DNA from: Cryptomeria japonica
Taxonomy: Eukaryota > Streptophyta > Pinopsida > Cupressales > Cupressaceae
NCBI RefSeq assembly: GCF_030272615.1
Contig: NC_081410.1
Coordinates: 123,125,640 to 123,187,639, forward strand
Direction of reading: 5' to 3'
DNA: 62,000 nt
A program made the translations under genes and the position numbers. A model generated the notes under the pieces. It was not told where the DNA came from, made no database searches, and was given only the letters and a program-made list of their open reading frames with translations. Below are positions 1 through 10,767 of this stretch, piece after piece. Within the stretch, counting starts at the first letter, position 1. Every line of letters starts with the position of its first letter.

Positions 1-158
1 CGCATGTGTATGTATGTATGTATGTATGTATGTGTGTGTGTGTGCACATATGTACATATATTTATATACATGTATATGTGTATGACGATACATGTATGCA
101 TGTGTGTACACACACACACACACACACACATATATACACACACATGTATATATAAATA

Positions 159-206
<48 letters not shown>

Positions 207-210
207 GTGA
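1..210. repeat. Compound TATG/TG/CA microsatellite
   Basis: The stretch is made almost wholly of TATG, TG and CA units with short TATA interruptions, ending in a pure TG run. The open frames it creates are Tyr/Val/Cys/His repeats on both strands and are not genes. Confidence 0.95.
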
Positions 211-1035
211 AAAATATTAGGGTTTTCACAATTAGATATATGAAAACCATTAATATTTAGACATGGGGACCATTACATTAAACAAGGGTAAACCCAATAG
301 ATCTAACTGCAAATCAACAAGGATAGGGTTGAGAATTCTATTGGATTTACTGGATTTGAATTGATTGCCCCTCTTTTAAGTTGATTTGCAAAATGTTGAA
401 ATTAAGGTAAATGTATTAGAATTGAAGTAATTATGTGTGACCAATGAGCTACAATCACTAGATCAAGCCACAACCCTGGATCTGAGTAATATAAGTGTAT
501 TTAGATCTGTTCCTAGAAGGACCTCTTGAAATGTCAGGACTGATATGCCCGTCGCATCGGTCTTTCGCACTTTTCTCTGTCCAAAAGGGAATATGTTTGT
601 CTTTGTAAATAAAGCTAATCTTGGAGATCGTAGCTTCATTCCTACTTCCTATGCACAAAAAGAAGGGGAAATAGGTTAGAAGTAAGGGTTTGCCTAAGTC
701 AAACCTTGGTTTAGGAATTAACCTTGAATGAAATATTACAAATACTAAAATAAACAATGGAAAGGTATACCTCAAATCTGCAATGACTAATAACATTGCT
801 TTGCTTCTTGAATGTAATCACATATGTTGCATAAAATGGATTGAACATGCCAAAACCCTAATCACGCACCAAAATTAAGGCCCAAAGAGGACACCCCTCT
901 AGAGAATCATTTGGTAAGTGTATATGCATCAAGAATGGAGTTTAAGCCACTGAATGGACCCGGATAGGAGATGAGGAGGAGACGTGCTAAAGAAGGGGCA
1001 CAAACATGAGGTGTAAATTGTCTCGGTGATAATAT
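211..1035. other. Non-coding, repeat-derived flank
   Basis: No coding region is supported. The part around 660-790 resembles the segment at about 21170-21290: both share 'ttaggaattaacc' or 'ttggaattaacc' followed by a similar A-rich stretch. It is therefore probably dispersed repeat DNA rather than host gene sequence. A short minus-strand frame at 458-796 has no recognisable domain. Confidence 0.5.
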
Positions 1036-1071
1036 ATGACGCTACATATGTATGTATGTATATACACATGC

Positions 1072-1116
<45 letters not shown>

Positions 1117-1482
1117 CATACACATATATACAGATACACACATATATACACATAAATATACATATATACATACATATACATATACATATATATAGATGTA
1201 TGTATGTATGTATGTATGTATGTATGTATGTATGTATGTACGTACATAAATATCTACATACATACATATATAAATATATATGTATGTACGTATATATTTA
1301 TGTACATACATACATATATATATATAGATATACACATATATACATATATATATATATATATGTATATGTATATATGTATATGCATATATGTATATGCATA
1401 TATCTATGTGTGTGTATATATATGTGTGTGTGTATTTATGTATATGTATATGTATGTATTTATGGATGTGTACATATGTGTG

Positions 1483-1532
<50 letters not shown>

Positions 1533-1640
1533 CACACGCACATATGTACACATCCATAAATATATATACGTGTATACGTATGTATATGTATGTATATACA
1601 TACATGTATACGTACGTAAATATGTATACTTGTATGTAAG
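1036..1640. repeat. Compound TA/TG/TATG/TACATA microsatellite
   Basis: Alternating runs of TG, TATG (about ten uninterrupted units near 1197-1240), TACATA and TA, with a near-symmetrical centre (TG run, TA run, CA run) around 1480-1540. Long open frames here in several phases are low-complexity artefacts. Confidence 0.95.
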
Positions 1641-1972
1641 AAAGTATTATCATTCCAAAACAAATACCATTTTTTATGCTTTCTATGCTAAAAAAACAAA
1701 TCTGATTTCACAACAATTGTGGTTGATAAATAAATCTAATCCCATAAGAAAATCTGATTCTATAAACAAATTCAATTTCATCAACAATTCTAGTTTCATA
1801 CAACAATCATAAGTAGATCTAAGAATGAGATTTAGAAAGTGTAAGGTATTGGAATTATGACTTCACCACTTAGATTGATAAGGCCACTAATTTCATGGGA
1901 CCACCAAACATTAAGGAGGGAATTGAATTTGATTGAACCATTCCTAAAAGGATTGAATGCATATCAAATTAA
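1641..1972. other. Non-coding spacer
   Basis: AT-rich sequence between the microsatellite and the LTR remnant. It contains loosely repeated 'aatctgatttca / aatctaatccca' words near 1695-1760. No gene or element end was seen. Confidence 0.5.
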
Positions 1973-2882
1973 TGTTGAACACTACCAGATGTTGAGAAGG
2001 GGGTTGAATCAGCATATGCAAAAACTTGAGTAGATTAAATCACATAAACCATACCATCCATTCACTTCATAAGCATGAAAATAAATAACTAAAATAGCAA
2101 ATGCATCCACACAAGAACATCAAGATTTTTACGTGGAAAACCTGAACTGGGAAAAACCATGGTGAGAATCAAACTCACAATGTTTGTAATAAGTGTTTAC
2201 AAAGATTTAGGCTATAGATCAGGGAGCTCATTGCTCCAGACTGAAAAGGGTTTAGTAATAAAAACAAAGGCTCCAAGTTAACTAGTTGAAGAGACCTCAA
2301 TAATCAAAATGTCTCAGCTACTAGTCTCATTCTTGGAATTCTATTACAAGAACACAAGTGGACACATGGAAAGAGCAAGAGCATGCATCAAATAATTAAC
2401 CATAATCCAACAACTAGCAAAGCTATGAGCTCATGGAGAGAAGAAAGGAGAAAACATGGACACCACAAACTAGCAAGTTGTGTTATGCTAAGTGATCCAT
2501 GAGAGAATGCAAGAGAGAATGTGGATTCCACTGGCTAGAAAGTTATGTTATGCTAGGTGATCCAAGGAAACATGAATTCTCAGAGGACAACAAGTTGTTT
2601 TATGTTGTGTGATCCATGTAGGAAGAAAGAGTTGGAATAGACTAGAAAGTTGTGTTATGCTAGTTGCACTCATCTGAAAATGCAACACAAGTAGGGTTGA
2701 AAAGTCTAGAAATATATGTTTTCTAGTTGACCTACCTTATACAAGTTGAAAAGGGAAGATGAATTGACATCTTGCTATATATGTCATTTTCTAGTTTCAA
2801 GAGTTAAGCATCTTATCTAAGACTTCGGTCTAGTTTCAAGCCTGCAACAACCTATATAAGATGTGCACTAAGGATAACCCAA
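1973..2882 (-). mobile_element. Copia-type LTR remnant (LTR A)
   Basis: Read on the minus strand, the segment ends with a C-rich run, then GGTAGTGTTCAACA at 1973, a typical copia LTR 3' end. Further in is the conserved stretch around 2130-2190 ('gggaaaaaccatggtgagaa' on the plus strand) that is shared, inverted, with 6880-7100. The two copies diverge visibly, so this is a separate insertion of the same LTR family. The 5' end of the LTR is not recognisable and grades into the tandem array at 2883, so it is truncated or rearranged. Confidence 0.6.
2470..2690. repeat. Degenerate 50-64 bp repeat, about four copies
   Basis: Four diverged copies of 'agttgtgttatgctaggtga' begin near 2474, 2537, 2589 and 2645. 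It lies directly upstream of the cleaner 52-bp array and inside the LTR remnant. Confidence 0.55.
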
Positions 2883-3431
2883 CAAGGCATCATGTAAGGA
2901 AATATACAAAAATGGATAATAAAGCAAGGAATTGTGCAAGGAGATCCACAACTTGAATTGAAAAATGATAACAAAGCAAGGCATTATGCAAGGAAATCCA
3001 CAACTTGAATTGAAAAATGATAACAAAGAAAGGCATTATGCAAGGAAATCCACAGCTTGAATTGAAAAAGGATACTTGAGCAAGGCATTATACAAGGAAA
3101 TTTACATCTTGAATTGAAAATGGATAATCAAGCAAGACGTTATGCAAGGAAATCTACAAATTGAATTGAAAAATGATTTCAAGCAAGGCATTATGCAAGG
3201 AAGTTCACAACTTGAATTGAAAAAGGATAATCAAGCAAGGCATCATGCAAGGAAACCTGCAACTTGAATTGAAAAATGATAACTAAGCAAGACATTAGGG
3301 AATAAAATCCACAACTTGAATTGAAAAAGAATAAATCAACAAGGCATTACGCAAATAAATCCACAACTTGAATTGAAAAAGGATAACCAAGGAAGGCATT
3401 ATGCAAGGAAATCTACAACTTGAATTGAACA
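2883..3431. repeat. 52-bp tandem array, about ten copies
   Basis: The word 'acttgaattgaaaaa' recurs at about 2951, 3003, 3055, 3107, 3160, 3210, 3262, 3314, 3366 and 3419, a spacing of 50 to 53 bases. Each unit also carries 'aagcaaggcattatgcaagg'. Copies differ by scattered substitutions, so the array is not recent. It has no open frame of note. It may be an internal minisatellite of the LTR or of the adjacent element. Confidence 0.9.
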
Positions 3432-4396
3432 TATGTTATAAGGAGGCTATGATGTGTGCCCCCCCTTAAGATGCCAACTTATCCTTAGGTTGATGTGTTA
3501 AGGAAGAAAGAAACAAGGATACACACCTTCATCACCAAGGAGATACCCTTTACGCAACAATGTACATAACTCTAAGCTAAAGAGGCATAACTCTTATAAG
3601 CAAGGAAAATATAGTTGTAAAAAAGATGTCTTGCAATAAGTGTAAAGGTATCCTTTTGAGGGATGCACAATGGAAGAGATCTTTATCCAAAGATAATTGC
3701 CTCTGAAAAATAGAAGGGATATGTGATACAGATAATGTCTTTGAAAAGGAGAAGGAAACTAAGCATACAAACCTTCTACCATTGCTAAGAAAAAGTGGAT
3801 ATTTAGTAAAAGATTGCACACATTCACTAAGTGGAGAACGTTCATAAGAAGACACACAATTGAAAATAAAGAACAAGACCAACCAAGGGACATATATGTA
3901 CTCATATGGAGGACCACTCTATGTAAGAAAGGACCTCAAATTATAAAAAAATGCAACTCAAAGGAAAAAGGAAATTTTTCAAAAAGAGAGATTTGAAATA
4001 TTATTCTTTCCCCCCAAGTACGGAGACAAGGAAGAATGATTATTATATTGTTGTCCAAGTATGATTGGAAATTAAGATGTACTACCATACATGACAAAGA
4101 CCCCTCAATAAAGATAAACTACCAATGTCATTAGGTAAGGAGAAACGTAATAAGGGGAATGGAGTGCTAAGGCACTACTTCCAAATTTGGATTGAGGAAA
4201 AGCATGAGATCAGTTGTAAGGGTGATACAAGCTTTATCATATAGGTCCTGAAAAAAATCTTTAAAAGCTTTATAGTTTCCAAGAGAATGGGAATAACTAT
4301 GATGAAAGAGATAATAAACATCACCATCTTTGTTCTTATAATTATTGATATATCTTTGTTGTAAATATGATCTTTTGTTGTCATTAATGTCAAACT
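3432..4396. other. Non-coding internal remnant of a retroelement
   Basis: Contains C-rich tracts ('gtgcccccccttaag' at about 3456 and 'ttccccccaagt' at about 4009) that look like polypurine tracts read on the minus strand. This fits the 3' internal end of a minus-strand LTR element whose coding part is gone. The short frames at 3577-3882 and 3814-3996 have no recognisable domain. Confidence 0.4.
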
Positions 4397-5018
4397 TGTT
4401 GATCTTGAAAAGAGTTTTGGTTACATTCTATGGTCTAGATGCGGTCTAGTTTGGTACAGTTACAATGGGACTTCAATATGGTCATGAGGATGTGTGGAGT
4501 ATATTTGTGGTTGCTCCAAAAGGCTTTTATTGATGTATTCTAAAGTTTTTTTAAGATATGGTGTTAGTTTATAGGATTTACAATTGGTGATTAGATAAGT
4601 GTGACTATTCCAGTTTCAATGTACATGAATGTGTTGTATTCCTTTACCTGCCAGTATTTTGGTGATGCAGTTCATCTATTCAATGTTAATAGTGTTTGTT
4701 GATGATATCTTAAGCATCTGCAACCACTCTTAATGAGTGAAATTGAAGATAGAGTAAAATTGTGGCGGTGTGCTTTGATGGTTTTATCTTTTGCACCAGC
4801 CCTATATTGTTTTGGTCTATGTAGTTGCTTGTGAACCTATGGGCCATGATCTAGGATGAACTAGAAAGTGTGTCAACATGGTGTGAATCCTCATGTCTCA
4901 ATTTTATTTTTGGGCATGCATTGGAGTGTGTTTTAGGCTGACTCTTTGGTATTTACATGTTTTTGGTTACGGGAAAAATAGGTTTTGAAGGGACCCTGAA
5001 ACCCTTTACAATAGATCC

Positions 5019-5762
5019 TTAAAAGATAAGAGCATTAAGAAACAAGAAAAAACATTTTGCAAAAAAACCAGCATAGTTTTGGGCAAAAACAAACATAAAA
5101 GCCCAACAAAACTAGCTACATCCAGCCAAAACCGAATAAAGACAAAAGACAAATTGCTTAATGTTTTTTAGGGCATTAACCAAATTTCCGCTAATCCCTT
5201 GCAAATCTTTGATATTATCCCTAAGCATTGGGATTTCCTTGGAAGAGGCCAAAGCAACTTTTTTCATACTTTCCCTAGTCCTTTTTGTCGTGCCACCAGA
5301 AGCACTTTCCACGTTCCCTGCCTCAATAGCATCCTCGTCAACATCCAGGTCCACAACAAGTTTAGAATTGCTAGAGCCTTCAAGGAACTTGACAATTTCC
5401 TCCATATTCCTGGTCACAAAGGTAAGGATATCCGGAATCATAACCAAAAAGTTCTTCATGGCTCCCTTTCCTTCCTCCAGCTTACTAATCTAAGCTTCCA
5501 ACTTCTCCACTTTCTCCTCCATAACCTTATTCCACTGCTCCTGGTTACTTTCATCTTTCTTTCCCTGCTCTTCCTACTGCTTATCAATTTTTTCCAAATT
5601 CTTGATTCTTTCATATACCCACCTATCAAAACCCATTTGAGCCTCATACTAGTTTTTGAGTTTAGCATGTGAAATTTTAATATTCTTGTTTAGGACTATG
5701 CCCATTTGACGAGCTATAATAACCTTTCTAAAAATTTGATTATTAATCATTAATACTTCCAT
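5019..5762 (-). pseudogene. LINE third ORF, short version (coiled coil and hydrophobic tail)
   Basis: A single minus-strand frame of about 248 codons runs from ATG 5762 (or ATG 5750) to TAA 5019, broken only by four TAG codons. Residues of roughly 40 to 115 are rich in Glu, Lys, Leu and Ile with heptad-like spacing ('EEKVEKLEA', 'ISKLEEGKG'), so a coiled coil is likely. A Ser/Gly/Thr-rich linker follows, then a hydrophobic C-terminus ('FVFCLYSVLAGC' and beyond). ATG 5750 overlaps the ORF2 stop as ATGATTAA. The product is unidentified. The same order is seen in the LINE at 38578-40269, but the large N-terminal domain found there is missing here. The T/G-rich 3' end favours hydrophobic residues by composition, so the tail alone is weak evidence. 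Confidence 0.6.
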
Positions 5763-6541
5763 GATTAACGTGTAATCCTTCTTTCCCCATAAATCTGTCC
5801 TTTCTAATGAGTTCTTTAATATTAAAGTCAATATTATCTTCACCATTCCATATGCTTTGAGCTTCAGAAATAACACCAATGTTAGCAAGGCTTTCTGCTA
5901 CAACATTTTTTTCCCTGAAAGCATGCTTAATAATAATAGATTTAAAGCTTGAAATAATTTCTCTAGCTTTAAAAATAAATTTTTTATAGTCCACGTAGGC
6001 TCAACTTCTCCCTTAAGACATTTAATAATGTTAAGAGAGTCTCCCTCCAACCATAGATTATCATGATTAAGATTTTTAGCTATAATCAAAGCGTTCAGTG
6101 TCGTCGATGCTTCAACATAATGACTAGTTTGGTTACTTAAAGGGCCAGCAACAGTCACAAGGCAACTTCCAGCAAAATTTCTGACAATGCCCCCATAACC
6201 AGCTTTCCCAGGATTTCCCTTAGAATCCCCATCAAAGTTGAACTTGATCCATCCCTAGGGAGGAAAGCACCAGAAAAGACCATCCCTACCCTTTTCCTTT
6301 ATGTTTCTATTATTTGAGATGTTCCATATAAACATTCATAGATCCCTCTATAGATTTTATCCACCACCACTTTAGGGTTCACACTTTTTTCCCTAAAAAT
6401 CATATTATTACGCTCCTTCCAAATGTTCCATATTACAATAGGGAGAGTAAGTTTCCAATGCTCAACATTCTTAGAATTGGAACTAGGGCAAAACCATTGC
6501 TGCCATAACTCCTCCAGAGAGTTTGGGAAAACCCAGCTCAA
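5743..6541 (-). pseudogene. LINE ORF2 C-terminus: zinc-knuckle linker and RNase H
   Basis: Reading from high to low coordinates, 6541-6299 gives the segment before the RNase H ('ELWQQWF', 'WNIWKERNN'), and about 6254-5900 gives RNase H. The RNase H is recognised from 'FNFDGDSKGNPGKAGYGG' (first catalytic Asp), 'YVEAST' (Glu) and 'LEGDSLNIIKC' (Asp), then 'FREKNVVAESLA' near the end. At least two frameshifts (about 6290 and about 5960) break it. RNase H removes the RNA strand of the hybrid formed during target-primed reverse transcription. The frame ends at TAA 5743-5745, overlapping the start of the next frame. Confidence 0.8.
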
Positions 6542-6611
6542 CTAGGTTGACCTAATCGATGTCCTTGAGGTTGCAGTTGGTAGATAAAATGGTGGAATCA
6601 TTGTGGAGAGA

Positions 6612-6620
6612 TATATAAAA
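6612..6620 (+). promoter_or_regulatory. TATA box of LTR B
   Basis: 'tatataaaa' lies about 540 bases before the LTR end, in the position expected of the core promoter of a plant copia LTR. No transcript evidence is available. Confidence 0.45.
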
Positions 6621-7151
6621 GTTGTATGAGTTGTGTAGAGCATAAGTGAAATAGTATAATGGTTCAAAAATGTTACAAAGTGGAGATGAAAATAGTTTTA
6701 GATACATTTTGAATTGTGAACAATGATCAACATTACAGTGAATGCAGTTCTCTATAGTTCAACCATATTGATATCTTTGTATATGGAGTATTATATCTTG
6801 ACTTGAAGAAGAGATCTTCAGTGTCTACAAGTCTCTTTCGTATCATTCTCTAGGGTTGTGCACTTTAGATTTGTAAGTCATCTCAAGGGCAATGAGCTCC
6901 TTGGCCTCTAGCCTAAACATTGTAACTCGGTAATTCACATAGTGAGACAATTCTCACTATGGTTTTTCCCTGTTTGGGTTTTCTACATTAAAATCTTGGT
7001 GTTATTGCCTGAATGCTTTTGTGGTTTTAGTTGTTTACTTTAATGCATGAAGTATATGGAATGAAAGTTAAGTGAAAAAGTTAATATTATTTAAGTTTTG
7101 TGTATGCCGATTCACACCCCCCCACCTCTAAACATCTGATGGTGTTCAACA

Positions 7152-8419
7152 AACTTATGAAAGGAACAGTGATATTCTTATAATATTTCAATCTCCAAAA
7201 GATTCTTATGGCTATTTTTTCCTAATTTTCAACATGGATATGTCTTTTCTCTTGAGATCTAGGGTAAGGTATACTAGTGGAGGGAGAAAGATTTTTTTCT
7301 TGTGGTAAAAGAATTGGCAAGGAAGGAGGAGGATTGTTTTATGAAGAAGATTTTTTAGATGAACAAAAGTTTCTATATTTTTCCAAGTACTCCTTAAGCA
7401 TTTGAACCTTAAGAAAATCATTCAAGATTCCTTGTTCTTGTTTTCCAGGTCCTTGTCCTTGTCCTCAAGTCTAAGTTAAAGGGGCACGAAAGGTGGTGTA
7501 AATTGTTCAAGGTTACAATTTACAATGCTATGAAAATATCATTAAAGATTTAGACATGTAATGAATATTTATGCATTTGTACGTATATATGTGTATGTAT
7601 ATGCATAAACATACACATGTATACATGCAGAGATAACATATTTCTCATTTAAAAACCATGTTATTAGAGATGCTAAAAATCCATTTATTTCATGAGGAAT
7701 AAAGCAAATAAAAGAGACATTGTTTTGTGTACATTCAAGTAAGGAATAATTACATATATTATTGTGTATGTTATATATGTGTGTATGCAAATAATAGGTG
7801 CTAAAACCATCTTAGGCAATGATGAACAGATTTGAAGATCACATTGATCTACACGTTCCATCAAAATTTCATGCAAGAAAATACAAGAAATCTATACATA
7901 CAGGGAACCATATGTATTATTGGCTTTGAATGGTGAATATCCCATATCGATAGAAGCTTAGGAGGTCAATCTACTACTAGTATGATAGCACCCCAAATTA
8001 TTTGTCTCCTCAGGGTAAATGCTTGGAACAATACCATCAAATTTATCCAATTCCTTTGCTCATGAAGTACTACATATGATTGATGTTCATTCTAAAAGCT
8101 TTGAATGACATTATTTTAATGCCCATTGCATCCTTATTTATGGGATTTTCTTCATGCATTGATCCCCTTGCTAATTGCATTCAATGCAACCTCTATTTTT
8201 CATTAAAAAACATCTTGGTTTTCCCTCCAACTTGCCTTGTTCACGAGCCTTCACAAAGTAGTGTACCATTTAGTTGGGTTGCATTGCAACCCAACTGAAG
8301 TTTTGCCCCACACGAGCTTGTTATTTTTGCCTCTTTGGTGTGTGTAACTTTAGTTTGATTTCCATGCTTATGGTTTTGGTTTCAAAAACTGAACTTTTAT
8401 ATTTCAATTTATTTAAAAG
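7152..8419. other. Intergenic, no gene recognised
   Basis: AT-rich sequence with a short TATG-like microsatellite near 7575-7630 and 7755-7790. Short frames at 7212-7421 and 8080-8298 have no motif. I see no element ends. Confidence 0.5.
8272..8296. repeat. Perfect 25-bp inverted repeat
   Basis: 'agttgggttgca' is followed by one T and then its exact complement 'tgcaacccaact', giving a 12-bp stem with a 1-base centre. No surrounding element or gene gives it a role. Confidence 0.8.
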
Positions 8420-8588
8420 ACAACAATTTATATATGTATTTATTTATGTGTTTGTGTTTGTGTGTGTGCACACAAGTGCATGTATGTATGCATGTAGCTA
8501 ACTATATATATGTATATATAATATCTATAATATATCAAACATGAAATGTGTCTGTGTGTTTATATATATATGTATATATGTACTTATA
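8420..8588. repeat. Left arm of a microsatellite split by an LTR
   Basis: TATG, TG and TA units run up to the solo LTR that starts at 8589. The matching microsatellite continues at 12260, on the other side of the LTR. Confidence 0.75.
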
Positions 8589-8676
8589 TGTAATAGCCCA
8601 CCTTGTTTAACCCAACAAAATTTGACCATTCTTTTTTTTTGTTTAATTTAATCATTTGTGTTTGATTCAATCACAT

Positions 8677-8815
8677 ACTCTAGGCATCCATCCATTAAGA
8701 TTAGGCATTCATCCATCCGGGATGAGCATCTAACCATACGGGTTAGGTATTTGTCCTTACGGAGCAGGGGATTTCATCTATTTAATACAGGATAGGCATC
8801 TACCCATACAGGGTA
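8677..8815. repeat. Imperfect 22-24 bp repeat in the solo LTR
   Basis: 'taggcatccatcc', 'taggcattcatcc', 'gagcatctaacc', 'taggtatttgtcc' and, further on, 'taggcatctaccc' recur at short spacing, each followed by a word like 'atacggg'. These look like diverged subrepeats of the LTR. Confidence 0.6.
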
Positions 8816-10357
8816 TATCCAATTGGGATAGGAGGTGCTCTGGCCAGAGACTTAGACTCATCAGGACCATTCGGGTCCTGAGTCACTCACTAAGTACTAC
8901 ACTCCTCTAATAGGAGTGCACCGAGGTCACCGTCCTTAGGAGTAATCAAAATAACATAATACAAGGTTGAATTCCGCCTTGGAATTTGGCTTAAAGCCTC
9001 AGGAAATCAAGTGAATCCATACGGGATTCCTTTCGAGTATGCATTGAATTACTTTTCCCTTTTTATTACTCTTATCTTTCAAGTTAGGATTCTTCTCAAT
9101 CCATATTCTTACCAAACCTAGACCCCACCCATGAACACCTGAGTACTAGGGACAACTCCATCCCAAGACTGCCTACATACTAGTTTCGGCACAGGATCAA
9201 GGTGTAAAGTATGTAGTTCTATCTTCTACTCTATGATTTGATGTAAACTGGTTAGTGGGTACGCAACCCTTTCTAGGGTCATGTCCCAAACAGTTTCTTT
9301 GCGGTTGCTACCCACTGTGGTAGCACTTAAGCAAAGGCTCAAGATGGCCTATTGCTTGTGGCCTAAAACAACTAGATTCTAATACCTATCATAAGCGTCA
9401 CCCTTGACCCAATTGTCAATCGACAACAACTCTTCGAGATTAAATCAATTTCATTAAAACATTTCACTCAATCAACCCTAAAGGGGGTTTACTATGGTTT
9501 AACTCAACAAATGTAAAATCATTTAAGGATATCTTATTAGATTATCGATCCAAGGGGGATTACCCACCCCTTGGATTTTAACTTCCAAGTGTCTCTTATT
9601 ACTCCCCGACGATTTATAGGGACGATGCCACAAACGTTGTTGATGCAGCTTTATTAGGCGTTAAGTGCAGTAGTTCAACATGATGACATTACCTGTAAGC
9701 GTGACCCAGAGGCACTGTATATATCAAACGCTGCTAGGTTTTGGTTTTCCGACTTCCTTCATTTAGTTTTCTAACTAAGAAGCTATGAAAAACATCATGC
9801 TTGAAAACAATCATGAAATGAATGTACATAATTAGACATTGCAAAGTTTAATTAATTGAAACAACTACTTCGATGGCATTTAAATACCATTTGGTAAAAA
9901 TACCATTTTTCTACAACTAAACTATTTAATATATAATTGCATGATAATGACAATTATGAACTCACATATTAAAATGTGTAACTTGCATGAAGATGATGGA
10001 AATGTAACTTGCTCATCAATGATTGCAAATTAATATATAATTAATTCGTATGATGCAAAAATAGTGTCATTTACATACAAAATTAAGCAATGTTTACTTC
10101 TATCACGAGAATAATTAATTATAGAGTTACTAGTTCAAAAATGAGCAATTAGTTTATACTTTTGGCAATTTTGGATCAAATCATAATAATATGATTTAAT
10201 TGTTTAAAAGAACCTAAAATTACCAACCAATTAACCCAATAAATCTCAATGGATTGAGAGATTCCAATTATATACATTAATTTAAAATTACTAATTTATT
10301 ACACAATGATCCTAATTATTTATAAATTTTCCTAAGTTTAATTTACTAACTTAAAAT

Positions 10358-10456
10358 TTAAACTAAAGCAATTATTAACAATTAAACTTAAAATTTAACT
10401 AAAGCAATTATTAACAATTAAACTTAAAATTTAAACTAAAGCAATTATTAACAATT
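10358..10456. repeat. 35-37 bp tandem repeat, three copies
   Basis: 'gcaattattaaca' recurs at about 10369, 10404 and 10441, each preceded by 'aaatttaa(a)ctaaa'. It is AT-rich and lies within the solo LTR. Confidence 0.85.
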
Positions 10457-10544
10457 TCCAATTTTGCAATTTAATATATTTTAAAAAAATCTAAATAAGT
10501 AAAAAAAGTAATAGGCAAAACTTTGTTTTTAATAGTTAATGGGG

Positions 10545-10690
10545 GGTGGGGGCGATAGGTCCCATCACCCCTGCGGACTTGCGGGTGCAGGCCCGCAGGG
10601 ATGAGGGGACACCATGGGCCCCTCCACTCCCCCTGCGGCCACTGCCATAACAGTGACCACAGCACCGCCACTTCCTGCACGCTGCCTTCG
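10545..10690. repeat. GC-rich island with hairpin in an AT-rich LTR
   Basis: A sharply GC-rich patch with a potential stem between 'cctgcgg' and 'cccgcagg' (about 10569-10599), followed by 'ggggacaccatgggcccc'. The last word resembles the GC-rich 30-bp units at 21646-21740 and 56648-56768. The minus-strand frame here (10471-10695) is a by-product of composition. Confidence 0.55.
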
Positions 10691-10733
10691 TGCATAAAGA
10701 CGTTACAATTTACTTTAACTTAATTATTTCTTA

Positions 10734-10767
<34 letters not shown>

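Larger units (their letters stand above)
4943..6560 (-). mobile_element. 5'-truncated LINE (L1 type with RNase H)
   Basis: Minus-strand reading gives the ORF2 zinc-knuckle linker ('WNIWKERNN'), an RNase H domain, a coiled-coil frame, and a 3' end 'gggtttcagggtcccttcaa' that resembles the 3' end of the LINE at 40250-40290. Flanking 'taggctgact' (about 4931) and 'taggttgacct' (about 6544) may be a diverged target duplication. The 5' part (ORF1, endonuclease, RT) is absent, as expected from incomplete reverse transcription. It interrupts LTR B. Confidence 0.75.
4397..7151 (+). mobile_element. Copia-type solo LTR (LTR B), split by a LINE
   Basis: The LTR starts TGTTGATC at 4397 and ends with a C-rich run and GTGTTCAACA at 7151, giving a matched TGTTGA/TCAACA terminus. 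It is flanked by 'aaact' on the left (4392-4396) and 'aact' on the right in an A run, consistent with a 5-bp target duplication that has slipped by one A. Sequence from about 4943 to 6560 is a LINE insertion; without it the LTR is about 1.1 to 1.2 kb. The 3' third (6880-7151) carries the conserved 'ctatggtttttccctgtttg' stretch of this family. No internal region follows, so it is a solo LTR. Confidence 0.6.

Noticed and set aside
1026-1812. Long open frames of Tyr/Ile/Val/His/Cys repeats on both strands
   Set aside because: They are translations of TA/TG/TATG microsatellites in several phases at once.
10471-10695. Trp/Pro-rich minus-strand frame
   Set aside because: Caused by the GC-rich island in the solo LTR; no domain and no neighbouring coding sequence.
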